NCBI RefSeq assembly: GCF_009910675.1
Contig: NZ_RSEJ01000012.1
Coordinates: 89,423 to 153,422, forward strand
Source of the DNA: Photobacterium alginatilyticum
Lineage (GTDB): Bacteria > Pseudomonadota > Gammaproteobacteria > Enterobacterales > Vibrionaceae
Direction of reading: 5' to 3'
DNA: 64,000 nt
Shown here: piece after piece, positions 8,693 to 20,130 of the stretch
Layout: each line of letters begins with the position of its first letter
How positions within the stretch are numbered: the stretch's first letter is position 1
Translations under genes and position numbers: made by a program
The notes under the pieces: model-generated
What the model saw: the letters and a program-made list of their open reading frames with translations, nothing else
Told to the model about the DNA's origin: nothing
The model's database searches: none

Positions 8693-10207
8693 ATGGAAAC
8701 CGAGATAGAACTGAAGTTTTTCGTCTCACCAGAATTTTCGAGTCAATTATTACGCAAAATATCTGAAGCGAAAATACTGCAGCAAAGTAGTCGAATGCTA
8801 GGCAATGTCTACTTCGACACCCCAGACCAAATTCTTCGCCAGCACGATATCGGCCTGCGGGTCCGTCGTTTTGATGATGTATTTGTTCAAACCTTGAAAA
8901 CAGCAGGACGGGTGGTCGCAGGACTGCACCAGCGTCCGGAATACAATGCTGAAATCAATGGTACCGATCCTGATCTCTCCCTGCATCCTGTTGATGCCTG
9001 GCCGGAGAGTGTTAATGTTGCTGACGTCCAGCAGCAGCTAGCCCCGTTATTCTCAACCGATTTCGAACGCCAGCAATGGCTGGTTGCCATGCCAGACGGC
9101 AGCCAGGTTGAACTGGCCTTTGATCAGGGTGAAGTCAGCGCCGAAGGGCAGACCACGCCGATTTGCGAGGTCGAGCTGGAGCTGAAATCCGGTCAGACGG
9201 ATGCGTTGTTTACCCTGGCCCGTGAATTGTGTGCCGAGGGCGGAATGCGCCTTGGCAACCTGAGCAAGGCGGCGCGAGGCTATCGCCTTGCTGCCGGTTA
9301 CCAGGGGGATCAGGTCACGGCGCTGCCGTTTGTCCCTGTCCGGAGTGGCCAGAATGTTGAGTCGGTCTTTGTTAATATCCTCGAGCATGCGCTCGGACAC
9401 TGGCACTACCACGAACAAATTTTCGCTGAACGCCAGGAATTGCCTGCTCTGTATCAGATCCATCAGGCGTTGACCCTGATCCGTCAGACACTGGTGATCT
9501 TCGGTGGAATGATCCCGCGCCGCGCCAGTGCCTTGGTACGCCAGGAACTGCAGTGGCTGGAAGGCGAGCTTGACTGGCTGGGCGAGTTTGCCAGTATTGA
9601 ACAGTTGCTGGCCGACAAAGGCCATGTCCTGAAGAAGCTCAATGCGCGCAAGGTACTGATGAAGCAGCTACAGGCAAGGCAGCAGACGTTGCCTGAAGTC
9701 GAAGAAATGATGCAGTTGCTGGAGTCATCCCGCTACTGTGGCCTGCTGCTTGATCTCAGTCGCTGGATTTTGAGCCGCGGCTGGCAGCCGTTTCTTGATG
9801 ACAAGTCGCGTGAGCGCCTGGCCGGTGATATCAAGCCGTTTGCCGATAATGTGCTGAACCGCTCGTGGGAAGAGCTGGCTGATGTGTTTCCGGCTGAGCG
9901 CCAGCTGAACCGTATTGACTATCTTGATCAACAGCCGCGCCTGAACCGTAATCTGTTGAGCGGCCTGTGCTTCGCCGAGTTGTACGACGAAGAGAAGCGT
10001 GCCGGTTTCAGAATGCCGTGGCTGGACTTGTTGCGTGGTATGGAAGATTTGCAGCAGATGGAGCCAATCAGGTTGTTGCTGGATCAGCAGGATGACGACG
10101 ATCGCTGCCAAATCGAAAAATGGCTTTCGCGTAAGGAAGAGTCACTGCTTCATGCCATGGATCAGACCCGTCAGATAGGGATCGAGCTGGCACCATACTG
10201 GCCGTAA
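8693..10207 (+). CDS. ygiF: Inorganic triphosphatase, CYTH-CHAD protein (YgiF type)
   Basis: Hydrolyses inorganic triphosphate, judged by the YgiF family. It is 504 residues from the ATG at 8693, where the METEIELKFF N-terminus supplies the CYTH-defining ExExK motif (Glu4, Glu6, Lys8). The frame is open back to a TTG at 8636, but that would bury this conserved start. The CYTH domain covers about residues 1-205 and a CHAD domain, thought to bind polyphosphate, fills the C-terminal half with many His, Arg and Lys residues. It is transcribed divergently from the pit operon, keeping a phosphate theme. Confidence 0.87.
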   Translation: METEIELKFFVSPEFSSQLLRKISEAKILQQSSRMLGNVYFDTPDQILRQHDIGLRVRRFDDVFVQTLKTAGRVVAGLHQRPEYNAEINGTDPDLSLHPVDAWPESVNVADVQQQLAPLFSTDFERQQWLVAMPDGSQVELAFDQGEVSAEGQTTPICEVELELKSGQTDALFTLARELCAEGGMRLGNLSKAARGYRLAAGYQGDQVTALPFVPVRSGQNVESVFVNILEHALGHWHYHEQIFAERQELPALYQIHQALTLIRQTLVIFGGMIPRRASALVRQELQWLEGELDWLGEFASIEQLLADKGHVLKKLNARKVLMKQLQARQQTLPEVEEMMQLLESSRYCGLLLDLSRWILSRGWQPFLDDKSRERLAGDIKPFADNVLNRSWEELADVFPAERQLNRIDYLDQQPRLNRNLLSGLCFAELYDEEKRAGFRMPWLDLLRGMEDLQQMEPIRLLLDQQDDDDRCQIEKWLSRKEESLLHAMDQTRQIGIELAPYWP

Positions 10208-10230
10208 AGCTGATTGGCTACTGACGTTCA

Positions 10231-10256
10231 AACGCCTCGCAATTGCGGGGCGTTGT
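10231..10256. terminator. Terminator hairpin, ygiF / K+ channel
   Basis: The arms AACGCCTCGC and GCGGGGCGTT (one G-U pair) have an AATT loop, between two convergent genes. Confidence 0.7.
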
Positions 10257-11044
10257 TATATGGTACGTCTTTCGCGCTGATCGCTTTTGGCATCGAGCCG
10301 CTGTTCCAGATCATCGATACGCTTTAGCAGCAGTTGCTGGCTGGCCAGCATTTGCTGCCATTCCTCTTCATGCCGGGCGGCATCCTTTTGCTGTTGTTTT
10401 TCAGGATCGGAAATCAGCGAGCTGACCAACCCTGCCACCATACCGAACAAGCCAACCCCGCAGAGAATGATAACGGCTGCAAGAATTTTCCCGAGTGTGG
10501 TGACCGGGAAATGATCGCCGTAGCCTACCGTCGAGATAGTAACAAATACCCACCAGAGTGCATCGCCGGCAGAATGGATGTTGGATTCGGGATCATTGCC
10601 TTCCAGCATTAGTATCATTGCCGAGCCGACCGTGACCAGGATGGTCAGGAGCAGGAAAATGGTGGCAACCGTGGCCTCGCGACGATTACTGCGAATATGG
10701 TTGAAAATATGATGGCTGGATCTTAGCAGCCGGATGACACGGAAGATCTGGACGATACGGGCAAAGCGGAGTGCCTCGATAACCGGAATGCTGGCAATAA
10801 AGTCGGGCCAGTGGTGTTTGAGGTAGTGCACTTTGTGATTGCTGCGCACGAGATCCGTCAATAACTGACACCAGAACAATAGGCAGATGAACGAGTCAAC
10901 GCCCACAAATAGTGTGTAAACCCTGTCGGTTTGCGGAATAAATATTAAGCTGGTCACAATCGCAAGCGATATGAACGAGAGGACCAGTGCCATCAGGCTC
11001 ATCGGATTGAGTTCATGTTTGACCGCGTCGATCTTTTTCATCAT
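10256..11044 (-). CDS. Voltage-gated-type potassium channel protein
   Basis: A 262-residue six-helix ion channel subunit. The selectivity filter TVGYGD is at residues 172-177 with the pore helix before it. An S4-like helix with regularly spaced arginines (RFARIVQIFRVIRLLR, about 93-108) suggests voltage sensing. The C-terminal 40 residues are a hydrophilic coiled coil (about 215-255) that probably tetramerises the channel. Physiological role and gating are not deducible from the neighbours. The start could be either of two adjacent Met codons. Confidence 0.88.
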   Translation of the reverse strand: MMKKIDAVKHELNPMSLMALVLSFISLAIVTSLIFIPQTDRVYTLFVGVDSFICLLFWCQLLTDLVRSNHKVHYLKHHWPDFIASIPVIEALRFARIVQIFRVIRLLRSSHHIFNHIRSNRREATVATIFLLLTILVTVGSAMILMLEGNDPESNIHSAGDALWWVFVTISTVGYGDHFPVTTLGKILAAVIILCGVGLFGMVAGLVSSLISDPEKQQQKDAARHEEEWQQMLASQQLLLKRIDDLEQRLDAKSDQRERRTI

Positions 11045-11243
11045 TTAATTTCCGCAATTGCCTGCCGACCTATAGAATATCAGTTATTGTTTTGAGCATA
11101 AAAATAAATCATAGCCGACTGCGGGGTGGGCAGTTTGGCCGGGATTTATTGCTCGAAGTGATGGCAGGCATTGGAGCAATAGCCTCCTCACGGAAGTCGT
11201 CATTATTTCCGGGGCTAGCATAAAAATTAAATGGAGATTCCAA

Positions 11244-12845
11244 ATGGCAAAGATGGTTTTCAAACCCTGGGAAAAGGGACTGACCAATATTCGGCTCGTG
11301 CCGAAGCTGGTGCTGTTAATGGTATTCAGTACCGTTTTGCTGATCGGAAAGCAGTTATGGGATGCAAACACTTTTTATCAGTCGGTAGTCAGCATTCAGC
11401 AGGACCGCTCTCAGGAGCTGGCGGAAGCGAATGCGGCGATGCTGACAACGTTTTTGGCTCAGGGCGAGGCAGGAAAAGCCCTGGCAGAACAGGCGATAGC
11501 CGCTCAGTCGAGTAGCTGGGACCACGGAGCGTACCTCTACCTTGTCGAGCGCGACAACGGCAAGCTTCTCGGGCATCCCGAGGCTAAAACAATCAACGGG
11601 CTGACGGCCTCAATGGAAAACGGCAATAGCCTGTCTGGCTTTCTGAGTCAGTTTTCAGGGGCGGGCAGCCTGGTACTGAGTAACCAGGAGCGCTTTGAGT
11701 ATGCCGTCGAGCTGCCAGAGTGGAACTGGCTGGTTGTTGCATCACAGTCGGCGTCCGAGGCCGAAGCGTATTACAACGATTACCTGGTACAGGTTGCCTG
11801 GCAGACTGCACTGATGATTGTGTCCTTTGTGGTGATTCTGCTCGGCGGCTCTAGCACTATGCTGCGCCAGACCCGCTATCTTGCGGACAACATTCAGCTG
11901 CTCGCTGCGCGTAATCTGTCTCAGCCGATTGAGATGGATTGCCGCGATGAGTACGGCGACTTGGCCCGCGAGCTGGAAAAAACCCGGATACAGCTGAAGG
12001 ATGTGATCCACAACCAGCGTGACGCGGCTGCCGAGCTGTCGGGTCTTGCCGAAGTCATGTCGATCAGCATGATGGAGACCAAGGAATCGGCGCAGGAAGA
12101 GTTCAGCGAAGTTGACCAGCTGGCCTCGGCGATGAGCGAGATGACCTCGACGGTCCAGACCGTGGCTGATCATGCCCGCGAAGCGTCGAATGCCACCGAA
12201 GGAACCTCAGAGCAGGCGACTCAGGGGCAGCAGTTCGTTTCGCAGACTATCGGCACTATCAACCAGCTGTCGCAGGATATCAGCCAGTCGGCGAATGCGG
12301 TGAACCAGGTTGAGGAGCGTGTCGAGCAAATTGGCAGCGTGATTGTCACTATCCAGAGTATCTCCGAGCAGACTAACTTGCTGGCACTGAATGCAGCTAT
12401 CGAGGCGGCGCGTGCCGGTGATGCCGGCCGAGGTTTTGCCGTTGTTGCCGACGAAGTGCGTAATCTGGCCCAGCGTACCCAGCAGGCCACGGTCGAGATC
12501 CAGGAAATGATCTCGCTGCTGCAAAATAGTGCCCAACAGGCTGTTGGCCTGATGGAGCAGAGTGTGGTGGAAGCCGCAGAAGGGGTGGATCTTGTAACCA
12601 ACGCCGGGGGCGAGCTGGACAAGATCGTTGACCAGGTCCAGCGTATCAATGATATGAACTTCCAGATTGCATCCGCTGCCGAGCAGCAGAGTGCGGTGGC
12701 CGATGAAATGAGCCAGAACCTGACCAATGTTCGCGAGCTGGTGGAAGCCTCTGTGGTGGTAGTCACCGAGCTGACGGAAACTTCGGAGACGATGCAGAAC
12801 CATGCGACAGAGCTGGAAGGCAAAATCCAGGCCTTTCATGTCTGA
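11244..12845 (+). CDS. Methyl-accepting chemotaxis protein
   Basis: Chemoreceptor of 533 residues: N-terminal membrane helix (about 20-38), a short periplasmic sensor of about 130 residues ending near AYYNDYLVQ, a second membrane helix (about 185-205), a HAMP-like region ([12 protein letters not shown]), and the cytoplasmic signalling coiled coil. The highly conserved tip [17 protein letters not shown] followed by [12 protein letters not shown] identifies the CheA/CheW contact. The sensor segment resembles a small Cache-like fold by size and Trp/Gly pattern, but I cannot name its ligand. There is an RBS (GGAG) 7 bases before the ATG. Confidence 0.92.
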   Translation: MAKMVFKPWEKGLTNIRLVPKLVLLMVFSTVLLIGKQLWDANTFYQSVVSIQQDRSQELAEANAAMLTTFLAQGEAGKALAEQAIAAQSSSWDHGAYLYLVERDNGKLLGHPEAKTINGLTASMENGNSLSGFLSQFSGAGSLVLSNQERFEYAVELPEWNWLVVASQSASEAEAYYNDYLVQVAWQTALMIVSFVVILLGGSSTMLRQTRYLADNIQLLAARNLSQPIEMDCRDEYGDLARELEKTRIQLKDVIHNQRDAAAELSGLAEVMSISMMETKESAQEEFSEVDQLASAMSEMTSTVQTVADHAREASNATEGTSEQATQGQQFVSQTIGTINQLSQDISQSANAVNQVEERVEQIGSVIVTIQSISEQTNLLALNAAIEAARAGDAGRGFAVVADEVRNLAQRTQQATVEIQEMISLLQNSAQQAVGLMEQSVVEAAEGVDLVTNAGGELDKIVDQVQRINDMNFQIASAAEQQSAVADEMSQNLTNVRELVEASVVVVTELTETSETMQNHATELEGKIQAFHV

Positions 12846-12897
12846 CGACCACTTGTAAACGGCTGCCACGTTTCCGGAACGTGAGCCAGGTAACTGA

Positions 12898-12923
12898 CAA
12901 CGCCCGCTAACTAGCGGGCGTTG
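12898..12923 (+). terminator. Terminator of the chemoreceptor gene
   Basis: A perfect inverted repeat, CAACGCCCGCTA / TAGCGGGCGTTG, with almost no spacer, 52 bases after the stop codon. Confidence 0.75.
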
Positions 12924-12986
12924 TGTTATGTTATTGCTAATAAGCATTTAATCCGCTTTGCCAGGGAATTGAATTAAGGAATCGAG

Positions 12987-15836
12987 ATGAACCAGCCTGC
13001 TCCGTTGATCACCGCCGCCGACAAAGCCATCGAAAAAATTCAGAGTGCTCATTCTGAGCCGCTGGCCCAGTGGCCCGTGGAGCGCTTGCCGGAGCTGCGG
13101 CAGGTGCTTGGTTGCAGTGATTTTGTTACCGCATCGCTCGTACGGGATGGCCAGCTGCTGCCCTGGCTGGCAGATCATGTTGATGATACAGAGCACGCCA
13201 GCCAGTATCGCCAGCTTCTGGCTGACAAGCTGGCTTCAGCGACCGATGAGAACAGCCTGATGCGTTTGCTGCGTGCCTTTCGCCGCCAGGAGATGGTATG
13301 GATTGCCTGGCGCGATTTCACCGGCAAGGCATCTCTGAGCCAGAGCCTTGATCACCTGTCGCAGCTGGCTGAAGCCCTGATTATGGAAGCCTATTACTGG
13401 CTGTATGCCCAATGCTGCAAGGAGTGGGGCACCCCGATGAATGCTCAGGGAGAGGCGCAGCCAATGCTGATCCTCGGCATGGGCAAGCTCGGTGGTGGCG
13501 AGCTGAACTTTTCCTCGGATATTGATCTGATCTTTACCTATCCGGAAAACGGCGAAACCGAAGGCGGACGGCGTAGTCTGGCCAATGCCCAGTTTTTTAC
13601 CCGCCTGGGACAGCGATTGATCAAGGCACTGGATCAGCAGACATTTGACGGTTTCTGCTACCGGGTCGATATGCGGTTGCGTCCGTTTGGGGACAGCGGC
13701 CCGCTAGTGATGAGTTATGCGGCACTCGAAGATTATTACCAGGAGCAAGGGCGGGACTGGGAGCGCTATGCGATGATCAAAGCGCGGGTGATGGGACGAG
13801 AAAGCTTCAGCCAGTATCAGGAATTGCGCCAGATGTTACGGCCTTTCGTGTTCCGTCGCTATATCGACTTCAGTGCCATCCAGTCGTTGCGACGTATGAA
13901 ATCGATGATCAGCAGCGAGGTCCGCCGCCGTGGCCTGAGCAACAATATTAAGCTGGGAGCGGGCGGGATCCGTGAAGTTGAGTTTATTGCTCAGTCGTTT
14001 CAGTTGATCCGCGGCGGACGCGAGCCCAGCCTGCGCCATCGCGGGCTGCTTGAAACTCTTGCGGCAATGAAGCAGCTGGCCTTGTTGCCGCAAGAGCAGG
14101 TTGCCGACCTTGAACAGGGATATAGCTTCTTGCGCCGGCTGGAAAACTTGCTGCAGGCGATCGACGACAAGCAAACTCAGACCTTGCCGGACAAAGTGCT
14201 GGACCGGCACCGTCTGGCCTTTGCGATGGGGTATGATGACTGGGACGCGCTGCAGGCGGCAGTCGACAGTCATATGGGCGCGATTCATCAGGTCTTCGAG
14301 AACATTATCGGGTCCGAGGAAGAAGAGGTCCACTCTGCTGCCGATGCCCAATACCATGAAATGTGGGCCATGGTGAAAAATGAGGAGGTCGTGCTCAGCA
14401 TTCTTGACGAGCTGGCGGCCTCTGACGGCGCCAGTCAGGCCAGTACGCTATTGGGAATGAAAGCTGAATTGTCCAAGCGTACTCTGGGTCCTCGCGGCCG
14501 GGAGGTACTGGCAAAACTGATGCCGGAGGTCTTGGCGCGCATTGTGCCTCGCCCGGATGCTGCGCAGGTTCTGGCCCGGGTGACCAAACTGATTGTCCGG
14601 GTGGCAACCCGGACGACGTATCTTGAGCTATTAAGCGAGCACCCGGCCGCACTGGATCAGCTGGTCCGCCTGTGTGCGGCCAGCCCTATGGTCGCTGAGC
14701 AGCTGACGCAATACCCTATTTTGCTCGACGAGCTGCTGGATCCCCAGCACCTCTATAATCCGACACCGCTGGATCAGTATCAGTATGAGCTGTACGAGTA
14801 CCTGGCCCGGATCCCGGAAGAGGATATGGAACAGCAGATGGAGGCTATTCGTCAGTTTAAGCAGGCGCAGCTGTTGCGGATTGCCGCCGCCGATATAGCC
14901 GGCGCACTGCCGCTGATGAAAGTCAGCGATCACCTCACTTACCTGGCCGAGGCGATTATCGGGGCGGTGGTCAACCAGGCCTGGCTTCAGATGGTCGAGA
15001 AGTATGGTGAGCCTTCCCACCTGCAGGAGCGTGACGGCAAGGGCTTTGGCGTGTTGGGATACGGCAAGGTCGGCGGCTGGGAGCTGGGATATGGCTCTGA
15101 TCTGGATCTGGTGTTTCTCCATGACTGTCCGGCCAATGTCTATACCACCGGTAAAAAGGAAATTGACGGCCGCCAGTTCTACCTCAGGCTGGCACAGCGG
15201 ATCGTCCACCTGTTCTCAACCCGAACCTCTTCCGGTGTGCTGTACGAGGTCGATGTACGTCTGCGCCCGTCCGGTGCATCCGGGCTGCTGGTCAGCACCA
15301 TGGAGGCTTTTGCCGAATATCAGCAGCAGGAAGCCTGGACCTGGGAGCATCAGGCACTGGTGAGGGCGCGTATGGTGTATGGTGACAGCCCGCTGCAGCA
15401 GGCTTTTGCCAAGGTACGGCAGGCTATTTTGATGCAACCTCGCGAAACGGCGGCCTTACAGCAGCAAGTGGTGGAGATGCGCCATAAAATGCGTGAGCAT
15501 CTTGGCAGTAAGAAAGCCGGGATGTTTGGCCTCAAGCAAGATGAAGGCGGGATCACGGATATTGAATTTATTGCCCAGTATCTGGTCTTACAGCATGCCA
15601 GCGGCGAGCGGGCCCTGACCCGCTGGTCTGATAACGTTCGTATTTTCGATACGATGGCCGAGTGCGAGATCCTCAGTATTCAGGATGTACAGGCGCTTAA
15701 GCTGGCCTATTGCCATATGCGTGATGAAATTCACCGTCTCAATTTGTTGGGCCTGTCGGCGTATGTGCCTGACGATCAATTTGTTGCCGAGCGTGAGGTG
15801 GTACAGCAGGTTTGGCAACAGTGCCTTCAACAGTAA
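12987..15836 (+). CDS. glnE: Bifunctional glutamine synthetase adenylyltransferase / adenylyl-removing enzyme
   Basis: GlnE switches glutamine synthetase off by adenylylation and on by deadenylylation, under PII control. The 949 residues carry two nucleotidyltransferase domains: the N-terminal adenylyl-removase core [20 protein letters not shown] (about 164-183, with Asp178 and Asp180) and the C-terminal adenylyltransferase core [20 protein letters not shown] (about 690-710). Length matches the family. hldE follows 85 bases later with only a weak hairpin between, the usual neighbour arrangement in gammaproteobacteria. Confidence 0.96.
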   Translation: MNQPAPLITAADKAIEKIQSAHSEPLAQWPVERLPELRQVLGCSDFVTASLVRDGQLLPWLADHVDDTEHASQYRQLLADKLASATDENSLMRLLRAFRRQEMVWIAWRDFTGKASLSQSLDHLSQLAEALIMEAYYWLYAQCCKEWGTPMNAQGEAQPMLILGMGKLGGGELNFSSDIDLIFTYPENGETEGGRRSLANAQFFTRLGQRLIKALDQQTFDGFCYRVDMRLRPFGDSGPLVMSYAALEDYYQEQGRDWERYAMIKARVMGRESFSQYQELRQMLRPFVFRRYIDFSAIQSLRRMKSMISSEVRRRGLSNNIKLGAGGIREVEFIAQSFQLIRGGREPSLRHRGLLETLAAMKQLALLPQEQVADLEQGYSFLRRLENLLQAIDDKQTQTLPDKVLDRHRLAFAMGYDDWDALQAAVDSHMGAIHQVFENIIGSEEEEVHSAADAQYHEMWAMVKNEEVVLSILDELAASDGASQASTLLGMKAELSKRTLGPRGREVLAKLMPEVLARIVPRPDAAQVLARVTKLIVRVATRTTYLELLSEHPAALDQLVRLCAASPMVAEQLTQYPILLDELLDPQHLYNPTPLDQYQYELYEYLARIPEEDMEQQMEAIRQFKQAQLLRIAAADIAGALPLMKVSDHLTYLAEAIIGAVVNQAWLQMVEKYGEPSHLQERDGKGFGVLGYGKVGGWELGYGSDLDLVFLHDCPANVYTTGKKEIDGRQFYLRLAQRIVHLFSTRTSSGVLYEVDVRLRPSGASGLLVSTMEAFAEYQQQEAWTWEHQALVRARMVYGDSPLQQAFAKVRQAILMQPRETAALQQQVVEMRHKMREHLGSKKAGMFGLKQDEGGITDIEFIAQYLVLQHASGERALTRWSDNVRIFDTMAECEILSIQDVQALKLAYCHMRDEIHRLNLLGLSAYVPDDQFVAEREVVQQVWQQCLQQ

Positions 15837-15921
15837 AGGCGATGAAAGGTAAACAGCCCCGAGGCTTTGTGATAGTATTTCTCGGTTTTTTCTTCTCAGT
15901 TTTTCTACCCCGGAGATAATA

Positions 15922-17352
15922 ATGAAACTGACTCTTCCTGATTATGATCAAGCAGGTGTTTTGGTTGTTGGTGATGTCATGCTAGACCGTTATTGGTATG
16001 GACCAACCGGGCGTATCTCGCCTGAAGCGCCTGTGCCTGTTGTTAAGGTCGATCAGATCGAAGAGCGCCCGGGCGGCGCGGCTAACGTGGCAATGAATAT
16101 TGCAGCCTTGGGAGGTCATGCTCGCCTGGTTGGCCTGACGGGGATAGATGAGCCGGCGAAAGCGCTGAACGAAAAACTGTCGTCGTTGGATGTTCGCTGT
16201 GATTTTGTCTCCCTGCCGGATTACCCGACTATTACCAAGCTCCGGGTAATGAGCCGTGGCCAGCAGCTGATCCGCCTCGACTTTGAAGAAGGGTTCCATG
16301 ATGTTGCGGCTGATATGATCCTGCCGCGCCTGGAGCAGTCGCTGCCAAATGTCAAAGCGATGATCCTGTCTGACTATGCCAAAGGCGCACTGGAGCATGT
16401 CCAGGCAATGGTTCAAATGGCCCGCAAGGCTGGCGTGCCTGTGATGGTCGATCCGAAAGGGACCGATTTTGAGCGCTACCGCGGTGCTACCTTGCTGACA
16501 CCGAACCTTTCAGAATTTGAAGCTGTGGTAGGCAAGGTCAATACCGACGATGAGCTGGTTGAAAGAGGCTTTGGCCTGATTGAGCGATTTGAGCTTGAGG
16601 CGCTGCTGGTCACGCGCAGCGAGCACGGTATGACGTTGCTGCAAAAAGGTCAGGAACCTCTGCATATGCCGACACTGGCGCAGGAAGTCTATGACGTTAC
16701 CGGTGCCGGTGATACGGTGATCTCGGTATTGGCGGCATCGCTGGCAGCGGGCAAATCACTGTCGGATGCCTGTAAGCTGGCCAATGCGGCTGCCGGTGTG
16801 GTCGTTGCCAAGCTGGGTACCTCGACGTTGTCAACCATTGAGCTGACCGAGGCTATTCATGGTAGCCAGGACAGTGGTTTTGGTGTGATTGCCGAAGCCC
16901 AGCTTAAGCAGGCCGTTAAGGCAGCCAGAGCACGTGGCGAGAAAGTTGTCATGACCAATGGTTGTTTTGATATTCTGCACGCCGGCCATGTTGCCTATCT
17001 GAATGAAGCGGCAAAACTGGGCGATCGCCTGATTGTGGCGGTTAACTCGGATAGCTCGGTACAGACTCTGAAAGGACCGGGCCGACCGGTTAACCCTGAA
17101 GATCGTCGTATGGCTGTATTGGCCGGGCTTGGTGCCGTTGACTGGGTGGTGCCGTTTAGCGAAGAAACGCCGCAGCGTCTGATCAGTGAAATCCTGCCAA
17201 GCCTGTTGGTTAAAGGTGGTGACTACAAGCCGGAAGAGATTGCCGGTGGTAAGGAAGTGGTTGCCGCGGGTGGCGAGGTAAGGGTACTGAATTTTGAGGA
17301 TGGCTGTTCAACGACAGAAATCATCGAAGCTATCCGTGGCGGTCGCGGGTAA
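15922..17352 (+). CDS. hldE: Bifunctional heptose-7-phosphate kinase / heptose-1-phosphate adenylyltransferase
   Basis: HldE makes ADP-heptose for the LPS inner core. The 476 residues show an N-terminal ribokinase-like kinase ([21 protein letters not shown], the [12 protein letters not shown] segment, and the catalytic DVTGAGDT near residue 260) and a C-terminal cytidylyltransferase-like domain starting at [16 protein letters not shown] (about 345), with the HxGH nucleotide-binding motif and the [15 protein letters not shown] loop. Both activities are encoded by one gene, as is typical for this group. Confidence 0.96.
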   Translation: MKLTLPDYDQAGVLVVGDVMLDRYWYGPTGRISPEAPVPVVKVDQIEERPGGAANVAMNIAALGGHARLVGLTGIDEPAKALNEKLSSLDVRCDFVSLPDYPTITKLRVMSRGQQLIRLDFEEGFHDVAADMILPRLEQSLPNVKAMILSDYAKGALEHVQAMVQMARKAGVPVMVDPKGTDFERYRGATLLTPNLSEFEAVVGKVNTDDELVERGFGLIERFELEALLVTRSEHGMTLLQKGQEPLHMPTLAQEVYDVTGAGDTVISVLAASLAAGKSLSDACKLANAAAGVVVAKLGTSTLSTIELTEAIHGSQDSGFGVIAEAQLKQAVKAARARGEKVVMTNGCFDILHAGHVAYLNEAAKLGDRLIVAVNSDSSVQTLKGPGRPVNPEDRRMAVLAGLGAVDWVVPFSEETPQRLISEILPSLLVKGGDYKPEEIAGGKEVVAAGGEVRVLNFEDGCSTTEIIEAIRGGRG

Positions 17353-17410
17353 TAGGGCTGTCGCCATAACATTGCTCGAACTTGGCAAAGTACAGCATCT
17401 TATAGATAAC

Positions 17411-17441
17411 AAAAAGCGCCATCCGAGGATGGCGCTTTTTT
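17411..17441. terminator. Bidirectional terminator, hldE / tolC
   Basis: AAAAAGCGCCATC pairs with GATGGCGCTTTTT around a short loop; both flanks carry A/T runs. Confidence 0.88.
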
Positions 17442-17470
17442 AATGGGGTTTATACCTATGATTGAGCCGG

Positions 17471-18754
17471 TTATTTGGCTGCCATCAGGCCGGTATTGAC
17501 GTCCACAACGTCTTGCTCGTTGAGGGAGCCGACAGCCTGTTTCAGTCTTAGCTGGTTCAGGATGTAGTCATAGCGAGCATTGGCAAGCTGACGGTTGGCA
17601 TCGTACAGACGGCGGGTTGCATCCAGTACGTCAACGATAGTACGGGTACCGACATCAAAACCGGCTTCGGTCGCTTCAAGTGCAGACTTGGCAGAAATCA
17701 CTGACTGCTGGTAAGCACGAAGGGCGCCGATAGAGGCGTTGATGTTGTTGTAGAAGGCGCGGACATCCTTGACTACACTGCGGTAATCTTCTTCTAGCTG
17801 TTCGCTGGAAGAGACGTAGGAGAACTGCGCCTGCTTGACTTCAGAGGTCACGCGGCCACCGGTGTAGAGCGGCAGTTTCAGGTTGATGCCGGCATTTAGC
17901 GTACCGTCATCGGTGGTTGGGAGCTTGTCGTCATAGCTGTAACCGGCATCGAACGACAGAGTCGGCAAGTGACCGGATTCAGCAAGTGAAATCTGATCGC
18001 GGGCGATGTCTTGTGAAATGCGCGAGGTCAGCAAGCTGAGGTTTTCGGTTTCGGCATCTTTAATCAGCTCAAGTACCTTGCCTTGCGGGCGGCTGGCCGA
18101 GAAGCGACCGGTATCCAGGATGCTCAGATCGGTATGCTCCTGGCCGGTGATTTCACGCAGCCCCTCATAGCTGTTGGTCAGCTCATTTTCTTTCAGGATC
18201 TCATCGGCCAGTACGCTATCGTACTGAGCCTGGGCATCGTGCACATCGGTGATTGCCGACAGGCCAACTTCGAAGCGCTGTTTGGTCTGCTCAAGCTGAC
18301 GACCGACCGCGGCTTTTTCGGCGCGGACAAACTCAAGGTCATCCATGGCGCGCAATACTGCAAAGTAAGCATCGGAAACACGCAGGATCAACGCTTGCTG
18401 AGTGGTCGCGTATGCGGCGTCTCGCTGACGAGCCTGTTTCTCTGTGATGTCTAGGCTTACCCAACTGGAGCGATTATAAAGTGACTGGCTTAGCGTCAGG
18501 CCACCATTGAAGCCATCGGTATCACCGTCCATGCGTGATACGTTGTAGCCTGCTGCTAGGTCAATTTGAGGCAACAGTGCACTACGGGATGAATTAATCG
18601 CTTCAAATGCTGCGTCTTTATCGGCTGCAGCACGAAGCAGCTGAGGATCATTTTGTTTGGCTTGTTGGTAGATATCGGCTAAATCATCAGCCAGTGCTGC
18701 CTGGCTGAAACTGCCAAGCGCAACGCTAATAATAAGCGGAAGCAATTTTTTCAT
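17471..18754 (-). CDS. tolC: Outer-membrane efflux channel TolC
   Basis: TolC forms the trimeric outer-membrane and periplasmic tunnel used by RND pumps, ABC exporters and type I secretion. The 427-residue precursor starts at the ATG at 18754 (AGGAAAGG upstream) with signal peptide MKKLLPLIISVALGSFSQAA. Two repeats of long alpha-helical hairpins are visible, with the characteristic tail LDATRRLYDANRQLANARYD. The frame is open eight codons further upstream, but the signal peptide decides the start. It diverges from nudF across a 250-base AT-rich region with no obvious operator. Confidence 0.94.
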   Translation of the reverse strand: MKKLLPLIISVALGSFSQAALADDLADIYQQAKQNDPQLLRAAADKDAAFEAINSSRSALLPQIDLAAGYNVSRMDGDTDGFNGGLTLSQSLYNRSSWVSLDITEKQARQRDAAYATTQQALILRVSDAYFAVLRAMDDLEFVRAEKAAVGRQLEQTKQRFEVGLSAITDVHDAQAQYDSVLADEILKENELTNSYEGLREITGQEHTDLSILDTGRFSASRPQGKVLELIKDAETENLSLLTSRISQDIARDQISLAESGHLPTLSFDAGYSYDDKLPTTDDGTLNAGINLKLPLYTGGRVTSEVKQAQFSYVSSSEQLEEDYRSVVKDVRAFYNNINASIGALRAYQQSVISAKSALEATEAGFDVGTRTIVDVLDATRRLYDANRQLANARYDYILNQLRLKQAVGSLNEQDVVDVNTGLMAAK

Positions 18755-19006
18755 GGATGCCTTTCCTGGTCCTGACAAAAAAAAGAGATCAAAGCAATCA
18801 GTCTATCCGAAGAAACCTTGCCTGAAACTGATCATTGTTCATTTTTACTTAGTTTTACGCTGTTTACTTAATCATATGTGATTGTAATCTATCCAACTAC
18901 AAAATTGGACTTAAATAAAATCATAATATTTGTCATAAATGTTGAATTAAATCATTGCTGCCAGCCATTTTGAATGAAAAGATATAGAGCAAAGGGAGAA
19001 AACATA

Positions 19007-19645
19007 ATGAGTAACGAGTTGCCTTCAGGCTCTGCGCCGGATGTTTATAGCAAAGATGATGTTGAAGTTTTGTCGACGGAGACGCTGTATCAGGGATATT
19101 TCAGCATGGTGAAATATCGTTTTCGCCATAAACTTTTTGCCGGAGGCTGGAGCGAGCCGCTTGAACGGGAGTTGTTCGAGCGTGGTCATGCCGCTGCTTT
19201 GTTACCTTATGATCCAGTTGAAGATAATGTTGTGTTGGTCGAACAGTTTCGAGTCGGCGCTATGGCGGCAGATTGCTCGCCCTGGCAGCTGGAAATTGTG
19301 GCCGGCATTATCGAGCCGAACGAGACCGCCGAGAATGTGGTGAGTCGCGAGGCCGTAGAGGAAGCTGGCGTGACAGTGACCCAGCTGGAAAAAATTACCC
19401 GCTATCTGTCGAGTTCCGGTGGTTGTTCCGAAATGCTTGATGTCTTTGTCGGCCGTGTTGATAGCACCAAGGCCAAGGGGATTCATGGCCTGGCCCATGA
19501 AGGGGAAGACATTCGGGTGCATGTGGTCTCTCGACAGGAAGCATACCAGTGGATTGAATCTGGTAAAATTGAGAATGCAGCCTCAATCATTGCGCTACAA
19601 TGGTTGCAGCTAAACTATTTAAGATTACAGGCTCAGGCTCAATAA
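19007..19645 (+). CDS. nudF: ADP-ribose pyrophosphatase, Nudix family
   Basis: Hydrolyses ADP-ribose to AMP and ribose 5-phosphate. The 212 residues contain the Nudix box GIIEPNETAENVVSREAVEEA (glutamates of the REXXEE core are present). The ATG at 19007 has GGGAG upstream and gives the family N-terminus; the longer frame from 18974 lacks an RBS. It heads the conserved nudF-yqiB-cpdA-yqiA-parE series, with a 26-base gap to yqiB. Confidence 0.93.
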   Translation: MSNELPSGSAPDVYSKDDVEVLSTETLYQGYFSMVKYRFRHKLFAGGWSEPLERELFERGHAAALLPYDPVEDNVVLVEQFRVGAMAADCSPWQLEIVAGIIEPNETAENVVSREAVEEAGVTVTQLEKITRYLSSSGGCSEMLDVFVGRVDSTKAKGIHGLAHEGEDIRVHVVSRQEAYQWIESGKIENAASIIALQWLQLNYLRLQAQAQ

Positions 19646-19671
19646 CCAGTCCATTGGTTTAAGGACACCGA

Positions 19672-20100
19672 TTGAATAAAAGATATACCGTTGATTTTGC
19701 AGGAATCATGCGTTTGTATGAAACCAACTATGCGAAGCTGCTCCCATTACTGCCAAAAACAGACACGGTGGGAGACGAATGCGTATATAAGGTTTTCGAG
19801 CACGAGTACCAGTTGCGAATCACGGAGTCGACCCGCTATACCACAGTGATCGAGCTGTGGCAGCGTGCTGACGGGGAGCTTCCGGATTATCTGATCCCCC
19901 GACTGACAGTGCGGTTATACCACGATGCCAGAGTGGCAGAAGTGTGTTCCGCTCAGCAGATTTCTCGGCTTAAGCCGAGGTATGATTACCCAAATTTGCG
20001 GATGCACCAGAAAGATGAAAAGCATCAAGTGAACCGCTTTTTGGGTGACTGGCTGGCCTATTGCCTGAAAAATGGGATCAGCAAACAATCGGTTTGTTAA
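19672..20100 (+). CDS. yqiB: DUF1249 protein YqiB
   Basis: This conserved 142-residue protein of unknown biochemical role sits between nudF and cpdA in many gammaproteobacteria. It begins at a TTG preceded by AAGGA at a 7-base spacing; no upstream ATG is in frame. The family segment VDFAGIMRLYETNYAKLLPLL is clear, as is the C-terminal QVNRFLGDWLAYCL. It has no signal peptide or membrane span and is probably cytosolic. Confidence 0.88.
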   Translation: MNKRYTVDFAGIMRLYETNYAKLLPLLPKTDTVGDECVYKVFEHEYQLRITESTRYTTVIELWQRADGELPDYLIPRLTVRLYHDARVAEVCSAQQISRLKPRYDYPNLRMHQKDEKHQVNRFLGDWLAYCLKNGISKQSVC

Positions 20101-20130
20101 CAGTATTAGATAAACAAGGTTTTTGACGTT

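Noticed and set aside
12207..12947. A 246-codon minus-strand frame across the chemoreceptor
   Set aside because: It lies antisense to the conserved signalling domain of the chemoreceptor; composition follows the repeat pattern of the real gene.
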